NCBI GenBank assembly: GCA_009809945.1
Contig: WTPW01000068.1
Location: 197,463-261,462, forward strand
DNA: 64,000 nt
Source of the DNA: Gigaspora margarita
Lineage: Eukaryota > Glomeromycota > Glomeromycetes > Diversisporales > Gigasporaceae
Reading direction: 5' to 3'
Shown here: piece by piece, positions 11,367-21,668 of the stretch
Layout: each line of letters begins with the position of its first letter
Numbering within the stretch: position 1 is the stretch's first letter
Made by a program: the position numbers and the translations under genes
Notes under the pieces: generated by a model
What the model saw: the letters and a program-made list of their open reading frames with translations, nothing else
Told to the model about the DNA's origin: nothing
Database searches by the model: none

Positions 11367-11535
11367 TATTAATTATTTGTAGTTTGAGTAGTTAACTACA
11401 ATTAACTATAGTTTGAATAATTGTAGTTAACTATTCAAACTAACTACAATTAACTATAGTTTGAGTAATTAACTACAATTAACTATTGTTTGGTAGTTAA
11501 CTACAAATAACTATAGTTTGAGTAGTTTAACTGTA
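11367..11535. repeat. TAGTTTGAGTAGTTAACTACAAT minisatellite
   Basis: About six imperfect copies of a 25-30 bp unit, centred on the palindrome TAGTTAACTA with flanking CAATTAACTATAGTTTGA. It uses the same GTTAACTA core as the palindrome at 10653 and thus forms the right edge of the hairpin cluster. Confidence 0.8.
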
Positions 11536-12157
11536 GTTCAGATAGTTGATCAGAATATATGTATGGATGATATGGATTACACAAAAATACAGATTTCAAA
11601 TGATACGTTTAAAAATTGTATGATCATGAGTCAGAGCAATCTTAATGCCGGCTAATTAAACGGTTAACAATTAAATAAGTAAAACAGTTTAACATAAAGT
11701 CCAAAATTATCCATAAGTATGAAGAATTAAATTTATATATTTACTATATTTGCATCTGTCCCGTGGATATTAGAAAAAAAATAATAGCTAGTTTGATTTT
11801 AATAAATCAAATTTATCAACTCTTCAAGCCGGATTAAACAGGTAACTCGTTTACTATTAAGAAGCTACAGTACTATATTCAGGGTATATCAACTCAGCGT
11901 GACTTTATACTGTCACAACATACAATATTTGCTATATGTGAAAATAAATACCAAACAATAATTATTACATATAGTAAAATTATTACTTGTAATAATTGTA
12001 ATAAATACTACCTGTAATAATAATTTTACATTATTATATGTAATAATATTTATGACATGTAATAAATATTATTACAATTACTACTTTTGTAATAAATAAT
12101 TTTTACATTATTACATCTTGCAGTTTGAATTATGGCGCCATTCATTACCTTCTGCTA

Positions 12158-12698
12158 TACGATAGACAATACTTCAACTCTTAGTATATCTACCTTTTTA
12201 TTGTGTGATTCAGCGTGATTCACCATGATTCAACAAAGAGACGCTTGCTAGGAAGCTCTTCTGTTAATAAAGTGTTGTATCAATTGTTATTTTTTTTAAG
12301 TTTGCTTAGACCTGAAAAATTTTGGTTTTACAGTACTACGCTGTATAAATACTTGTGTAACTTTGATCCCAGAAATCATCAAAAACAAAAGTCTCTCCTG
12401 CTTAGGGTGCGTAGTATGGCTAAAAAATTTTGCATACCACATGGCATGCCATTTGCCAAAGTTCGTGCCAAGATGCCGCCCTGGCATGCCACCGAAGCAC
12501 ATGACCGATATATTCCAATTTGATTGGTCGACTATTGTTAATTTTAATTTACACTTTTAATATGAAAATGCTCTATATCTGCTATTTATTTTGAAAAGTG
12601 TATGCAATTAATTTTTAATAATATTATAGCTCTATTCATCAATTGATTCTTATAATTAAGTATAAGCACAACTATATATTTTTAAGGGTGTTATTTTA
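12158..12698. other. Gene-free stretch with an unconvincing 102-codon frame
   Basis: A plus-strand frame at 12215-12523 has a Cys/His/Pro-rich C-terminal third and no recognisable domain, and overlapping frames on both strands are of similar length. A locally GC-richer patch with repeated GGCATGCC (12440-12490) recalls a patch at 17610-17645. I see no support for a gene. Confidence 0.4.
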
Positions 12699-12901
12699 TG
12701 GAGACATGTCTCTATGGAGACCCTTTATATGCATAGCCAATCAAAATTAGCATGTGACTAGATAATATGTTGCTTATTATTGGCCAATTAAAATTTTCTA
12801 CAAACTTTCTAACTTTTATAATACAAAAATACAAATAAAAATTTTCTAACTCTAAATATGATTGGCTATTATATGTAGGGTCGCCATGGAGACATGTCTC
12901 C
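12699..12901. mobile_element. 203-bp MITE with GGAGACATGTCTCC ends
   Basis: The left end TGGAGACATGTCTCTATGGA and the right end are inverted repeats of about 50 bp, including GACCCT and ATAGCCAATCA on both arms. Two internal palindromes (GGAGACATGTCTCC) sit at the very tips. No coding capacity. Target duplication unclear. Confidence 0.75.
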
Positions 12902-13474
12902 ACATACAATTTTCTTATTTTTAAAATAAAATAAATTAATTTTATTATATTTTATAATGTTTTTTTTACATTCGCATATTGTTTGTAAATGTATATGCAT
13001 TTACTATTTGTATTTCAGCCATAAATTGAAGCTAATTAGTTCAAGAAAATAAGCCTTAACTTTAGGCCATGCACAAAGCGATAGGTTCGGTCCGGACCTA
13101 ACCAATTTCTAACCATGGCTTCGAACTAAGCCTTCCCATGGTACAGGTTAAAAAAAATTAAAAAATTATATTCTGTATAAACTATGGCTCAATGCTACGG
13201 ATCTGGTCTGAATCTAATTGGCTTCAAATTCTGGTTAGAACTAGTTTTAAATTTAGATGCTCCATGGTATGGGTTAAGAAATTAATTTATAATACGCATA
13301 ACTAGTAAAGTAAAGTAAAATTGATTAAAGATATATTTAACTGTTTGGCTAAACTTCTGTCACAGTATTAGAGCCCGTTGCATCTGAAGTAGCTCCTCTA
13401 TCTGAAGTAGTGCCAAGATAAAATGCTACTTTAGATGCAATAAGCCTTAGAGATAAGGATAGGAATCGGTCAAA
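12902..13474. other. Gene-free stretch with a small inverted repeat
   Basis: No gene is seen. GTTGCATCTGAAGTAGC (13379) and GCTACTTTAGATGCAAT (13425) form an inverted pair about 70 bp long, a possible relic of a very short MITE. A pair of GGTTCGGTCCGGACC/ATCTGGTCTGAATC-type phrases at 13090-13250 may be another decayed element. Confidence 0.4.
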
Positions 13475-13583
13475 AATTTTTAGTCGATTAGTCAGTCGAC
13501 TAAAACTGTTAGTCGTCGACTGACTAAAAATCGACTAATCCGATTAATCGACTAATCGATTAGTCGACTAATCGACTAATCGA
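13475..13583. repeat. AGTCGACTAATCG satellite tract entering a gap
   Basis: At least eight overlapping copies of ATTAGTCGACTAATCG-type palindromic units run directly into the gap at 13584. GATCGGTC-like text just before it suggests the left end of a hAT-type element. The assembly gap most likely exists because this tract continues. Confidence 0.7.
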
Positions 13584-14298
13584 NNNNNNNNNNNNNNNNN
13601 NNNNNNNNNNNNNNNNNNNNNNNNNNNNNNNNNNNNNNNNNNNNNNNNNNNNNNNNNNNNNNNNNNNNNNNNNNNNNNNNNNNNNNNNNNNNNNNNNNNN
13701 NNNNNNNNNNNNNNNNNNNNNNNNNNNNNNNNNNNNNNNNNNNNNNNNNNNNNNNNNNNNNNNNNNNNNNNNNNNNNNNNNNNNNNNNNNNNNNNNNNNN
13801 NNNNNNNNNNNNNNNNNNNNNNNNNNNNNNNNNNNNNNNNNNNNNNNNNNNNNNNNNNNNNNNNNNNNNNNNNNNNNNNNNNNNNNNNNNNNNNNNNNNN
13901 NNNNNNNNNNNNNNNNNNNNNNNNNNNNNNNNNNNNNNNNNNNNNNNNNNNNNNNNNNNNNNNNNNNNNNNNNNNNNNNNNNNNNNNNNNNNNNNNNNNN
14001 NNNNNNNNNNNNNNNNNNNNNNNNNNNNNNNNNNNNNNNNNNNNNNNNNNNNNNNNNNNNNNNNNNNNNNNNNNNNNNNNNNNNNNNNNNNNNNNNNNNN
14101 NNNNNNNNNNNNNNNNNNNNNNNNNNNNNNNNNNNNNNNNNNNNNNNNNNNNNNNNNNNNNNNNNNNNNNNNNNNNNNNNNNNNNNNNNNNNNNNNNNNN
14201 NNNNNNNNNNNNNNNNNNNNNNNNNNNNNNNNNNNNNNNNNNNNNNNNNNNNNNNNNNNNNNNNNNNNNNNNNNNNNNNNNNNNNNNNNNNNNNNNNN
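13584..14298. other. Assembly gap, 715 N
   Basis: No sequence. The left flank is a palindromic tandem tract; the right flank begins with one arm of an inverted repeat (14299-14346). Confidence 0.99.
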
Positions 14299-14613
14299 GG
14301 CAATATTTCTATATTTAGAATTGGGGCAAAACAAATATATAAACAAGGTAGTACGAAATCTGGATCAATATAAAATTTTTATATGATTTAAAGAATTTTA
14401 AAGACGTTTTTACTCATATCGTTTTATAAATCAGTCCGATTTTAATGAAATTTTGGTGGTAGACGCACAAGAACCTGCTCTACAACTTTACTTAGAGCCA
14501 AAAATAATATTTACTTAGTATAAAAAAACTTTTTATTACGCCTACTACAGATTTACTAATATATTGTTTATATATTTGTTTATCACCAATTCCAAATATA
14601 GTAATAATATAGC
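14299..14613. repeat. Inverted repeat pair, ~48-bp arms
   Basis: The arm at 14299-14346 (CTATATTTAGAATTGGGGC..) is the complement of 14562-14613 (..CACCAATTCCAAATATAG). The 215 bp between them shows no coding sense. It lies directly upstream of the hAT transposase relic and may be part of its 5' region, or a separate foldback insertion. Confidence 0.6.
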
Positions 14614-14689
14614 TATAGTGCCGATCTTATCCGGATTGGTAATTAACTCTCGCCAAATAATCTGTATCCACAAAAGGTTTCAATTCTGC

Positions 14690-16986
14690 GCCATGCAAAC
14701 ATACATCAATGTCGAAGCAGGTGAACTCGTAGTTGACCATACAGGTGAAACTACTCAATTCCCATCAGGTTTTACCCATCCTGACATGAAGCTTCACGAT
14801 TACTGCTAGACAGGATTTTGGCATTCTTTAGAAAAAGGAGTGGGCAATAGATATCTTGCTAAATATATTTATTGCAATGTTGAATTGCCTGGCAGACCTG
14901 AAAAACTTCACACTCATGTTCTTTTGTGTGATAGTTGGCCTGTTACTGAGAAAAATTTTTATATTAAGAAACTAGCAAGTTTTATTCCTAATTCTCATAA
15001 AAAAATCAAAAAAACTGATCAAGAATCACTTATGTACGTAACTAGGAATAGGTTCGGTCAGTTATTTTCTATTAACAGTTAACAGAAAATGACTGACCGA
15101 AACTATCCCTAAATGTAATAGCATTTTTTTTTTTAACTGAGACTAATAGAAGCTTTTGTAGTGATACTGATGGTTCATCCTCTTCGATTGTAAACTGTCA
15201 AAAAAATTTAACAAATTGGCATATCAAACTGTTTTTACAAGATAAGCAAACTAGAACAAATAAAATTTTGCTAGATGTGATTATCTATAGTAACCTTTCT
15301 TTTAAGGTTGTTGAGAATCCCTATTTTCTCGAATTTCTTACCGAATTGGCACCGAACTATAATCTTCCCTCTGCTAATTTGTTGTGTGTAAAAATTCTCA
15401 ACAATTCGTTTTCAACTTACCTAAGCAAAAAATTCGAAGTGATAGAATCTCTTTCCAATATTACTATTGCTTTAGATGGATGGCAAGACATATCTCGAAA
15501 TTCTATATACAGTTTTATGGCTTTAAAAGAGGATCAAGAATATGTCTTAGATATTATGGATTTATCTGCCAATCGACATATATCTGCTTTTCTCAAAGAG
15601 CAGCTTGAAAAAATACTTAACTCGAGTTCTATTTCAGTTAATTCTGCAATTATTGCATGCGTAACTGATAATCCCAATGTTATAACTCGAATGAAAAATA
15701 ACCTTAAAGAAGATTACCCAAATATCATTCCTATTCGCTGCTGCCTCCATTCCTTTAACCTACTTGCAAAAGACATTTCTTTCTTTCCGTCCTTACTTAC
15801 GGTTATTAAAGATAACCAAAAGCTTGTAAATTTTTTTATATCATCCTATATCTGGCTCCGTGCCTTACAAGAATGGCAGAAGAAAGAAGGACTACATCAC
15901 TCACTTACAACATTTTGTGAGACTAGATGGTACTCTCTTGCGAAAGTCTGTTTAGGAGTTAAAGCCTTTGAAAAAGGCTTTTATTACTGTATCGACCTTA
16001 GTAAAACCGGCAATTATCCTACAATAAGAATGGAAATTCAAAATATAATCACAAACTGCCACTAATTTGCAAACAACAATATGTTAATAAAAGTACTTAT
16101 TTCTTCGCCGATGCTATCAGTCACCTTGAGTCGAGAGATTCCACCTTAGCAGATATATTTAAAGAACTAATTAGTATTCATTATATTATTTCTACAGAAA
16201 ATATTCCAATTGCTGGGTTCAAAAATCATGCCTTAGCAGCTCTTGATAAACGGACTCGCGAATTTTCTGATGGGATTTATTTTGTTTCTTTTTTTTTATC
16301 ACCTAGTCACAAACAAATAGCAATATCAGGACAAATGTCGGGTGATTTAATTGTTAGGGCATCCTTGGAGGTAGCAAAAGCCTGGGATTTTGACAAAAAA
16401 GAAACAATGCTTTTGTTTAAAGAACTTATCAGTTACAAGAATGGCAATGTTCCTTTTAAAAATCAATATCCTGAAAATATTAATCCTAGAATTTTCTGAA
16501 CCAAGTTCACAGGAGGTTCCCCACTTTTTCGTCGTTTTGCCATGAAGGTATTTGCGATTGTTCCACATTCAGCATCCGTTGAATGTTTGTTTTCTAGTTT
16601 GGGACTAGTTAAAACAAAGTTACAAAACAGGATGTCTCCTGCTTTAATGGGAATGCTCGGGATGCTTTGGCATGATCTTCAACAAAGACTACCTAAAGTG
16701 TCAAAAGAAAAAGCTAAAGTAAATGAACATGAAAATATAAATAGTGAAGGTACCGACATTGATCTTTTTGAGAGAGAATTTAACGATAAATTTTTACAAA
16801 TTAATGTTGAGCCAGTAAACATGGAAACAAGCAATGAATTGGCAATAGAACAGTTTTTTAATATTGGAATGCTTGAACGAAATCAAGAAGATATAATTGA
16901 AGATAATCAAATTATCAATTCTTAAAGACCTACCAGTAATACTAACGAAGACTGGTCAGTTGATGATATCTTTTTCCAATATAATA
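14690..16986 (+). pseudogene. hAT transposase, BED finger plus DDE core, decayed
   Basis: This is a plain DNA transposon gene. The N-terminal part (about 14810-15045) reads as a BED zinc finger: YIYCNVELPGRPEKLHTHV followed by C, where the usual first Cys is replaced by Tyr. The core (15140-16065) has the first catalytic Asp in ITIALDGWQD (near 15475), the second in CVTDNPNV (near 15668) and the ETRW signature. The C-terminal dimerisation part (16499-16925) has IVPHSASVECLFSSLG. A stop at about 14807, a frameshift near 16055 and a TGA at 16497 break it. A 69-bp palindrome (15043-15111) interrupts the N-terminal region. The core frame is long and open (265 codons), so decay is moderate. Its terminal repeats were not identified and the left one may lie in the gap. 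A related active copy is the likely mover of the 8-bp-duplication MITEs in this window (inference). Confidence 0.88.
15043..15111. mobile_element. 69-bp palindromic insertion in the hAT gene
   Basis: TAGGAATAGGTTCGGTCAG is mirrored by CTGACCGAAACTATCCCTA around AACAGTTAAC, giving ~31-bp arms. The ends TAGG..CCTA resemble hAT termini. The flanks TACGTAAC and AATGTAAT match at five of eight positions, so a target duplication is possible but weak. It sits where the coding frame of the transposase stops making sense, so it looks like an insertion, among the smallest MITE-like units one could expect. Confidence 0.6.
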
Positions 16987-18399
16987 CTGCGTTTGAATAG
17001 ATTTACAAAAATCTATGTAAGTTTTTTTTTATTTCGGTATATAACATAAATCTTGATAAAAATTAATAACAATTTTTATCATAGTTTCAAATTTGTATAA
17101 AAAGTGAAATCTAATCTCAAATAAAGTAAACCCGTTAAAGTTTAAAATTTGAAAAAGTAAAAAAAAAGTTTAGTAATAACTCTATAAAAATCTTCGAGTA
17201 TGTGAAAGAGTAAACGTACGTAAAACCTAAAATATAAAATAAAGCTTGTAATAAATTCATATAGTACTTTATTGAGAATTAAATACGTAAATTAGTCAAA
17301 CCTTTAGCGATTATATAACCTGATTAAAATCCAGAAATACTGACTAAAACCCGTAGCTTAGATCCACAAAACTAATGTATTTTACTGTTTGTTTGAGAAG
17401 AGTATATATAAGTTCAGGTAGATCGTGAAAATTTATACACGTATACCTTTGATAGAGTACATAAAACTAGCATAAATGTAAATGTTTATCTTGCTAATAG
17501 AGAAAAGATTAAAACGCTAGTTTGATTAGCATTAGAGTTAAATCTGATTTTTTGAAATTCACACCATTTGATTGGTTGATCATCATATGACTTGTACTTC
17601 TTATATAAGTGGCATGCCTATAGACAATTTGGGGTTCGGGCATGCCTTTGACCTTCATGCCACACACCTTACTCCTGCTATCTTCTAAGCAAACTTCAAG
17701 TATTCGAGCTGCTCTACAACATGTTCCTTTAATCCCAGTTAATCCCACACTGTTATGTTGTTACGTCTTAGTAAAGTTCCATTTAAAATATATATAGTAC
17801 AAAGTATAAAACAACCGGAATTAATAAATTTTTGTATATAAAACAAAGAAAAAAAAAAGTAAAACCAAGAGGTTACGATTCAGCAAAAGTAAGGTTTCAA
17901 GTATAAGTTTATTTAATTATTATTATGTATACTATATAGAAATATTCCAATTAGCGAATTATAATAGATAATTAACTATATAGTTTTTTTTTTATTGTTT
18001 AGATTATAATAAGAATCGATGTATAATTATCTATATATGTAGCTAATAACAATAGTTGTATTTTAGAAATCATACAAAATAGATGGGTTTTAGATTAGAT
18101 ATAAGTTGGTTATAAGAAATTTATTATGGCATATAGTATAAATTAGTTGAAGTTAGTTGATTTAGCTATATGTAAACGATTTAATAAAAAAAGCATGTTT
18201 CACATTACAATAACATTCAGAGAATTAATTTAAATTTTAAATTTTAATATTTTTTCTCGTTATTATGATTAATTTAATAATTTGATTGGTCATCATTTAT
18301 CAGAGCTTTTGTAACAGAGGACTGTCTCTCCTGTGTGAATATAGTAGACGAGCAAAAGTTCGTGAATTCCCAAAGTAAATGTGAAGTAATAGTTGACAC
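16987..18399. other. Gene-free spacer
   Basis: No gene is recognised. A minus-strand frame at 17509-17748 (79 codons) has no known domain; a GC-richer patch with GGCATGCC lies within it. TTGATTGGTC (18283) is a CCAAT-box-like motif about 120 bp upstream of the syntaxin relic and could be what is left of its promoter. Confidence 0.4.
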
Positions 18400-19915
18400 C
18401 AAATGTTTCGGTTCAGCTAACCGTTAAGGAAAATTTTCTCATTTCAAATCACTAGATACACCAACCAAATTGTAAGTCATAAAGATTTTAAAATGTTAAC
18501 TTTTATTTCTTATAATACACTTTCTCAGTAACTATTATTATTTGATGGTGGCTTTGATTTATAGACATTCATTGACAGAAAAAAACACAAGATTGGTAAA
18601 AGACACAAGTGGAAATCTTAAGTAAGGCGTTTACACATTTTGAGGGTACCAGTGGTCAAAGAATGAGCTATTGTTAATAAATAATGTAATTAAATTTATT
18701 TGAATTAACATTATATTTATACATTTTCTAGCGTCAACGCAAGCCTGAACAACAAAAACTTTTAAAAAATTTTTAAAAGACATTAACAGAATTTCAGAAA
18801 GTACAAAGGCTTTTAGCAGAAAGAAAACGTGAATATGTTGATAAAGCAAAAACGCATAATATACAAAATTATGCATATGAAGACGATGAAGTAGTTATTC
18901 ATGAAACACAGTTCCTTATAAATGACAATCAACAACGTAGAGGTTAGACCCGGATGCAAAATTGTTACCTGGGTCACCTGTGTGTTTTGAAATCGGGTGA
19001 CCCGGTGAAAACGGGTAGCATATAAGGGTTCTAGAGTTGAGAGAAATGAAGCCCTTCAACTAATCCTGCTTCAACATTCAGAACTTAGGCTTAATGTTTA
19101 ATAACAATAGAGATATAAAAAAGTTGAAATCTATTGGCATCGTATAGCATATTCCGCTCTATATACATAGATTGCTACTGTAAAATTACCCGGATGACTC
19201 TTTTATACATTTTAAAAGTGTTTTTTTTTAGAACAAAACGTTTAATAACAAAGACTGCCACAAAGCTCCGCAAAAGAATCTTAAAATGATCTTTAATTTG
19301 ATCGATTCTAGTAGTGTGTTTGGATTCGTCAACTGTAAAGTTTTGGTTTATATCTTTAATGAGTTTGGATTGTAAATAAATACTCTACGCATATCCATCT
19401 TTCCCTAAAAGTCTTTCGTGTGCACTTATTAGTTTGTGAACCTGCTCTGTATGAAGTTTTTTTTTTATTATACAGTGTAAAATTATCACGGGCATCATGG
19501 ATTCAATCAATTGAATGAATGCCCTTCTATGACCTTAAACCCGATTTGATCCGGGTTGTAAAATTTTGACCCGGGTGAACCGTTTTGACACGGGTGACCT
19601 GGTTTACTACAACCCGGGTCTAAACTCTACAACGACGACTTCAATTTCAAGTCTTAGATAATGAAATCAAATACAATAAATCATTAATTGCAGAACAGGA
19701 AGGTGAAATAAGGGAGATCAACAAGGACTTAACAGCTATGTAAAACTTTACATGGTCTATATCTTCGAAAGGTTATTAACATTTTCGAACCTATGACATT
19801 AATAAAAATTGTTTGCAGTATCATATGATAAAAATGTGCAGAACAGTTAATATATGTTTAATTGTCGTAATCGTTACGATCTTTTTTTTTTTTTTTTGCG
19901 CTTTCGCTTTTAATT
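18400..19915 (+). pseudogene. Syntaxin-type t-SNARE (Pep12/Qa-like), with introns, broken
   Basis: Recognisable pieces appear in order. An exon ends with LDTPTKL and a GTAAGT donor at 18473. LTEKNTRLVKDTSGNL lies at 18575-18620 and HFEGTSGQRM at 18637-18666. After a TTTTCTAG acceptor come RQRKPEQQKLLKNF and EFQKVQRLLAERKREYVDKA (18731-18845). The start of the SNARE helix, VVIHETQFLIND, is at 18893-18928. The coding sense resumes after a MITE with LDNEIKYNKSLIAEQEGEI (19645-19710). CLIVVIVTI followed by Phe at 19855-19895 fits the C-terminal membrane anchor. Such proteins drive vesicle fusion at endosome or vacuole. In-frame stops (for example in the K-N-F-stop segment) and small shifts, the missing start and the MITE show it is dead. 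Retained introns mean it arose by DNA duplication or relic decay, not retroposition. Confidence 0.8.
18938..19629. mobile_element. hAT-type MITE, 692 bp, inside the syntaxin relic
   Basis: The termini are TAGAGGTTAGACCCGG and the complement of TAGAGTTTAGACCCGGG. Subterminal GGGTCACC/GACCCGGGT motifs repeat on both sides, as is typical for hAT transposase-binding regions. The flanking 8-mers CAACAACG and CAACGACG match at seven of eight positions. Removing the element and one 8-mer restores an uninterrupted syntaxin reading across the junction, which confirms both the borders and the target duplication. Confidence 0.88.
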
Positions 19916-20018
19916 TTTTTTCCAATGGCATCGTTCTACAATATGGAACTTTCAACTCATTTTGCTGAAAACGAAAAAAGTTAGTGGAAACTGATAAGGA
20001 TAAACAGAAATTATTGAT

Positions 20019-20195
20019 ATGGATTTTAAAGACCCCGTAGTTCAGGATGCTGAATTAATTGATAAAAACTATTTTAAGCAAAAAATCTCGCAAATGAAAT
20101 TGTTGAATTGATTTCGTACTGGTATTTGTTGCTCTCAAAGGATTGGAAAGCATATGGACAACACTCGCTAATTATTATAATTCAAATTATGTAAC
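20019..20195 (+). pseudogene. Short coding-like relic, unknown family
   Basis: From an ATG at 20019 the frame gives MDFKDPVVQDAELIDKNYF, and after a one-base shift it continues as NEIVELISYWYLLLSKDWKA to about 20170. The codon use is protein-like but I do not recognise the family. It lies just downstream of the syntaxin relic. It could be a fragment of a neighbouring gene duplicated together with it. Confidence 0.35.
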
Positions 20196-20664
20196 TATTT
20201 CATTTTTTATTTTGACTTGCACTAATTTGTTTATTTGTATTAACCTAATATTTCACATAGTTTAAATTGAACGAATCGCAAACTTAACATATTGACAGGC
20301 GTTAATTCTTGGCTCGGTTATCTTAAAAAATTTTGAAAATGATAAAAATTTGATTTAAAATTTACATATCTAAAAAAACTTGTATTTGACTATTCTTAAA
20401 TTCAGAANATTTATTAAGTTACAATTAAATAAATTTTCTAGTGTTATAAATAATAAAAATTTGACTCAATCAAAAGTATTTAAAAATTATATTACGCAAT
20501 ATTAGATCGATGATAAGCCACATGCCCGGGGTTTTTTTAGTAGTTACGCACATCTCCTGTCCTAACGGTTCAGTTTTGCTTGCGACAAGACCTTTCTAAA
20601 TAATTATTTAACGCGTTAATAATTTAGTTAATTGCAAGTAAATAAATAACAAATGTATATAAAC

Positions 20665-21668
20665 TATTCAGTTTGTACTAATAGCTAGTAACTATATTAC
20701 CATGCTCTAAGTTTATACTAGGGCTCACTTACTATTACGCATATGCTACCTGCTATATCAAAGTTTTAATGCAAACTATTATTAACCCTGCTACATCAGT
20801 AAGTTTAACCAGTATTCACTTACTGCTTACAGAATTTATAATAGCCGTTGCATCGCACTTTTAGCTCACATTTTGTAATAGGGCTACATCGCAAGCTAAT
20901 ACCTGGACTTTCGCAGAGTTAATAGTCACTAAACTGGTTCATACAAGCTTTTTTTGAATCTCCTATAAGAAAAACCTAACTGATTCCTTCTCCAGCACCA
21001 GTAGACCTTATAAAAGACCCAAAAAAAGAGCTTTTGAAGTGTTTATACAATTCTATCTACTTCAGTTTGTACTAACAGCTAGTGCATACAAACTATATTA
21101 CCCTGCTCTAAGTATGTACTAGGGCTCACAAACTATTACGCATATGCTACCTGCTACATTAGCTCGCATTTTGTAATAGGGCTACATCGCAAGCTAGTAC
21201 CTGGACTTTCGCAAAGTTAATAGTCGCTACACTGGTTCGTACAAGTTTTTTTTGAATCTCCTATAAGAAAAACCTAACCGATTCCTTCTCCAGAACCAGT
21301 AGACCTTATAAAGGACTCAAAAAAAGAGCTTTTGAAGTGTTTATATAATAGAATTCTATCTACTTCAGTTTGTACTAACAGCTAGTGTATACAAACTATA
21401 TTACCCTGCTCTAAGTTTGTACTAGGGCTCACAAACTATTACGCATATGCTACCTGCTACATTAGCTCACATTTTGTAATAGCGCTACATCGCAAGCTAG
21501 TACCTGGACTTTCGCAGAGTTAATAGTTGCTACACTGGTTCGTACAAGCTTTTTTTGAATCTCCTATAAGAAAAACCTAACCGATTCCTTCTCCAGAACC
21601 AGTAGATCTTATAAAAGGCTTCAAAAAAAGCGCCTCTAAATAGTGTTTATATAATTCTATCTACTTGC
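20665..21668. repeat. Three tandem units of ~303-394 bp
   Basis: Units begin with CAGTTTGTACTAA at 20669, 21063 and 21366. Units two and three are nearly identical; the first is longer by about 90 bp in its middle. Landmarks in each are CATATGCTACCTGCTA, ACCTGGACTTTCGCA, CTCCTATAAGAAAAACCTAA and AACCAGTAGA. Average composition is richer in G and C than the surroundings. No open frame or RNA-gene signature runs through the units. Confidence 0.9.

Larger units (their letters stand above)
7659..12157. mobile_element. 4.47-kb inverted-repeat element with 14-bp direct flanking repeats
   Basis: ATTACCTTCTGCTA occurs at 7659-7672 and again at 12144-12157, in the same orientation. Between them the sequence starts AAGTATGGTGCCATAATT and ends AATTATGGCGCCATTC, an inverted repeat sharing ATGGYGCCATAATT. 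Just inside both ends lie similar TAATATTATTACATGTAAT arrays (7740-7880 and 11940-12125). That is the anatomy of a transposed unit: target duplication, terminal inverted repeat, subterminal repeats. No transposase is encoded. The interior carries an M1 MITE and the hairpin cluster at 10.65-11.53 kb. A 14-bp duplication is long for hAT (8), pogo/mariner (2) or Mutator (9-11), so the superfamily is unclear. Confidence 0.6.

Noticed and set aside
12215-12523. 102-codon frame as a gene
   Set aside because: Overlapped by frames of similar size on other strands and frames, no domain, no splice context; placed as unsupported.
13560-14346. Two ~250-codon frames
   Set aside because: They consist almost entirely of undetermined bases of the assembly gap; the same holds for frames over 34009-34365 and 49591-49944.
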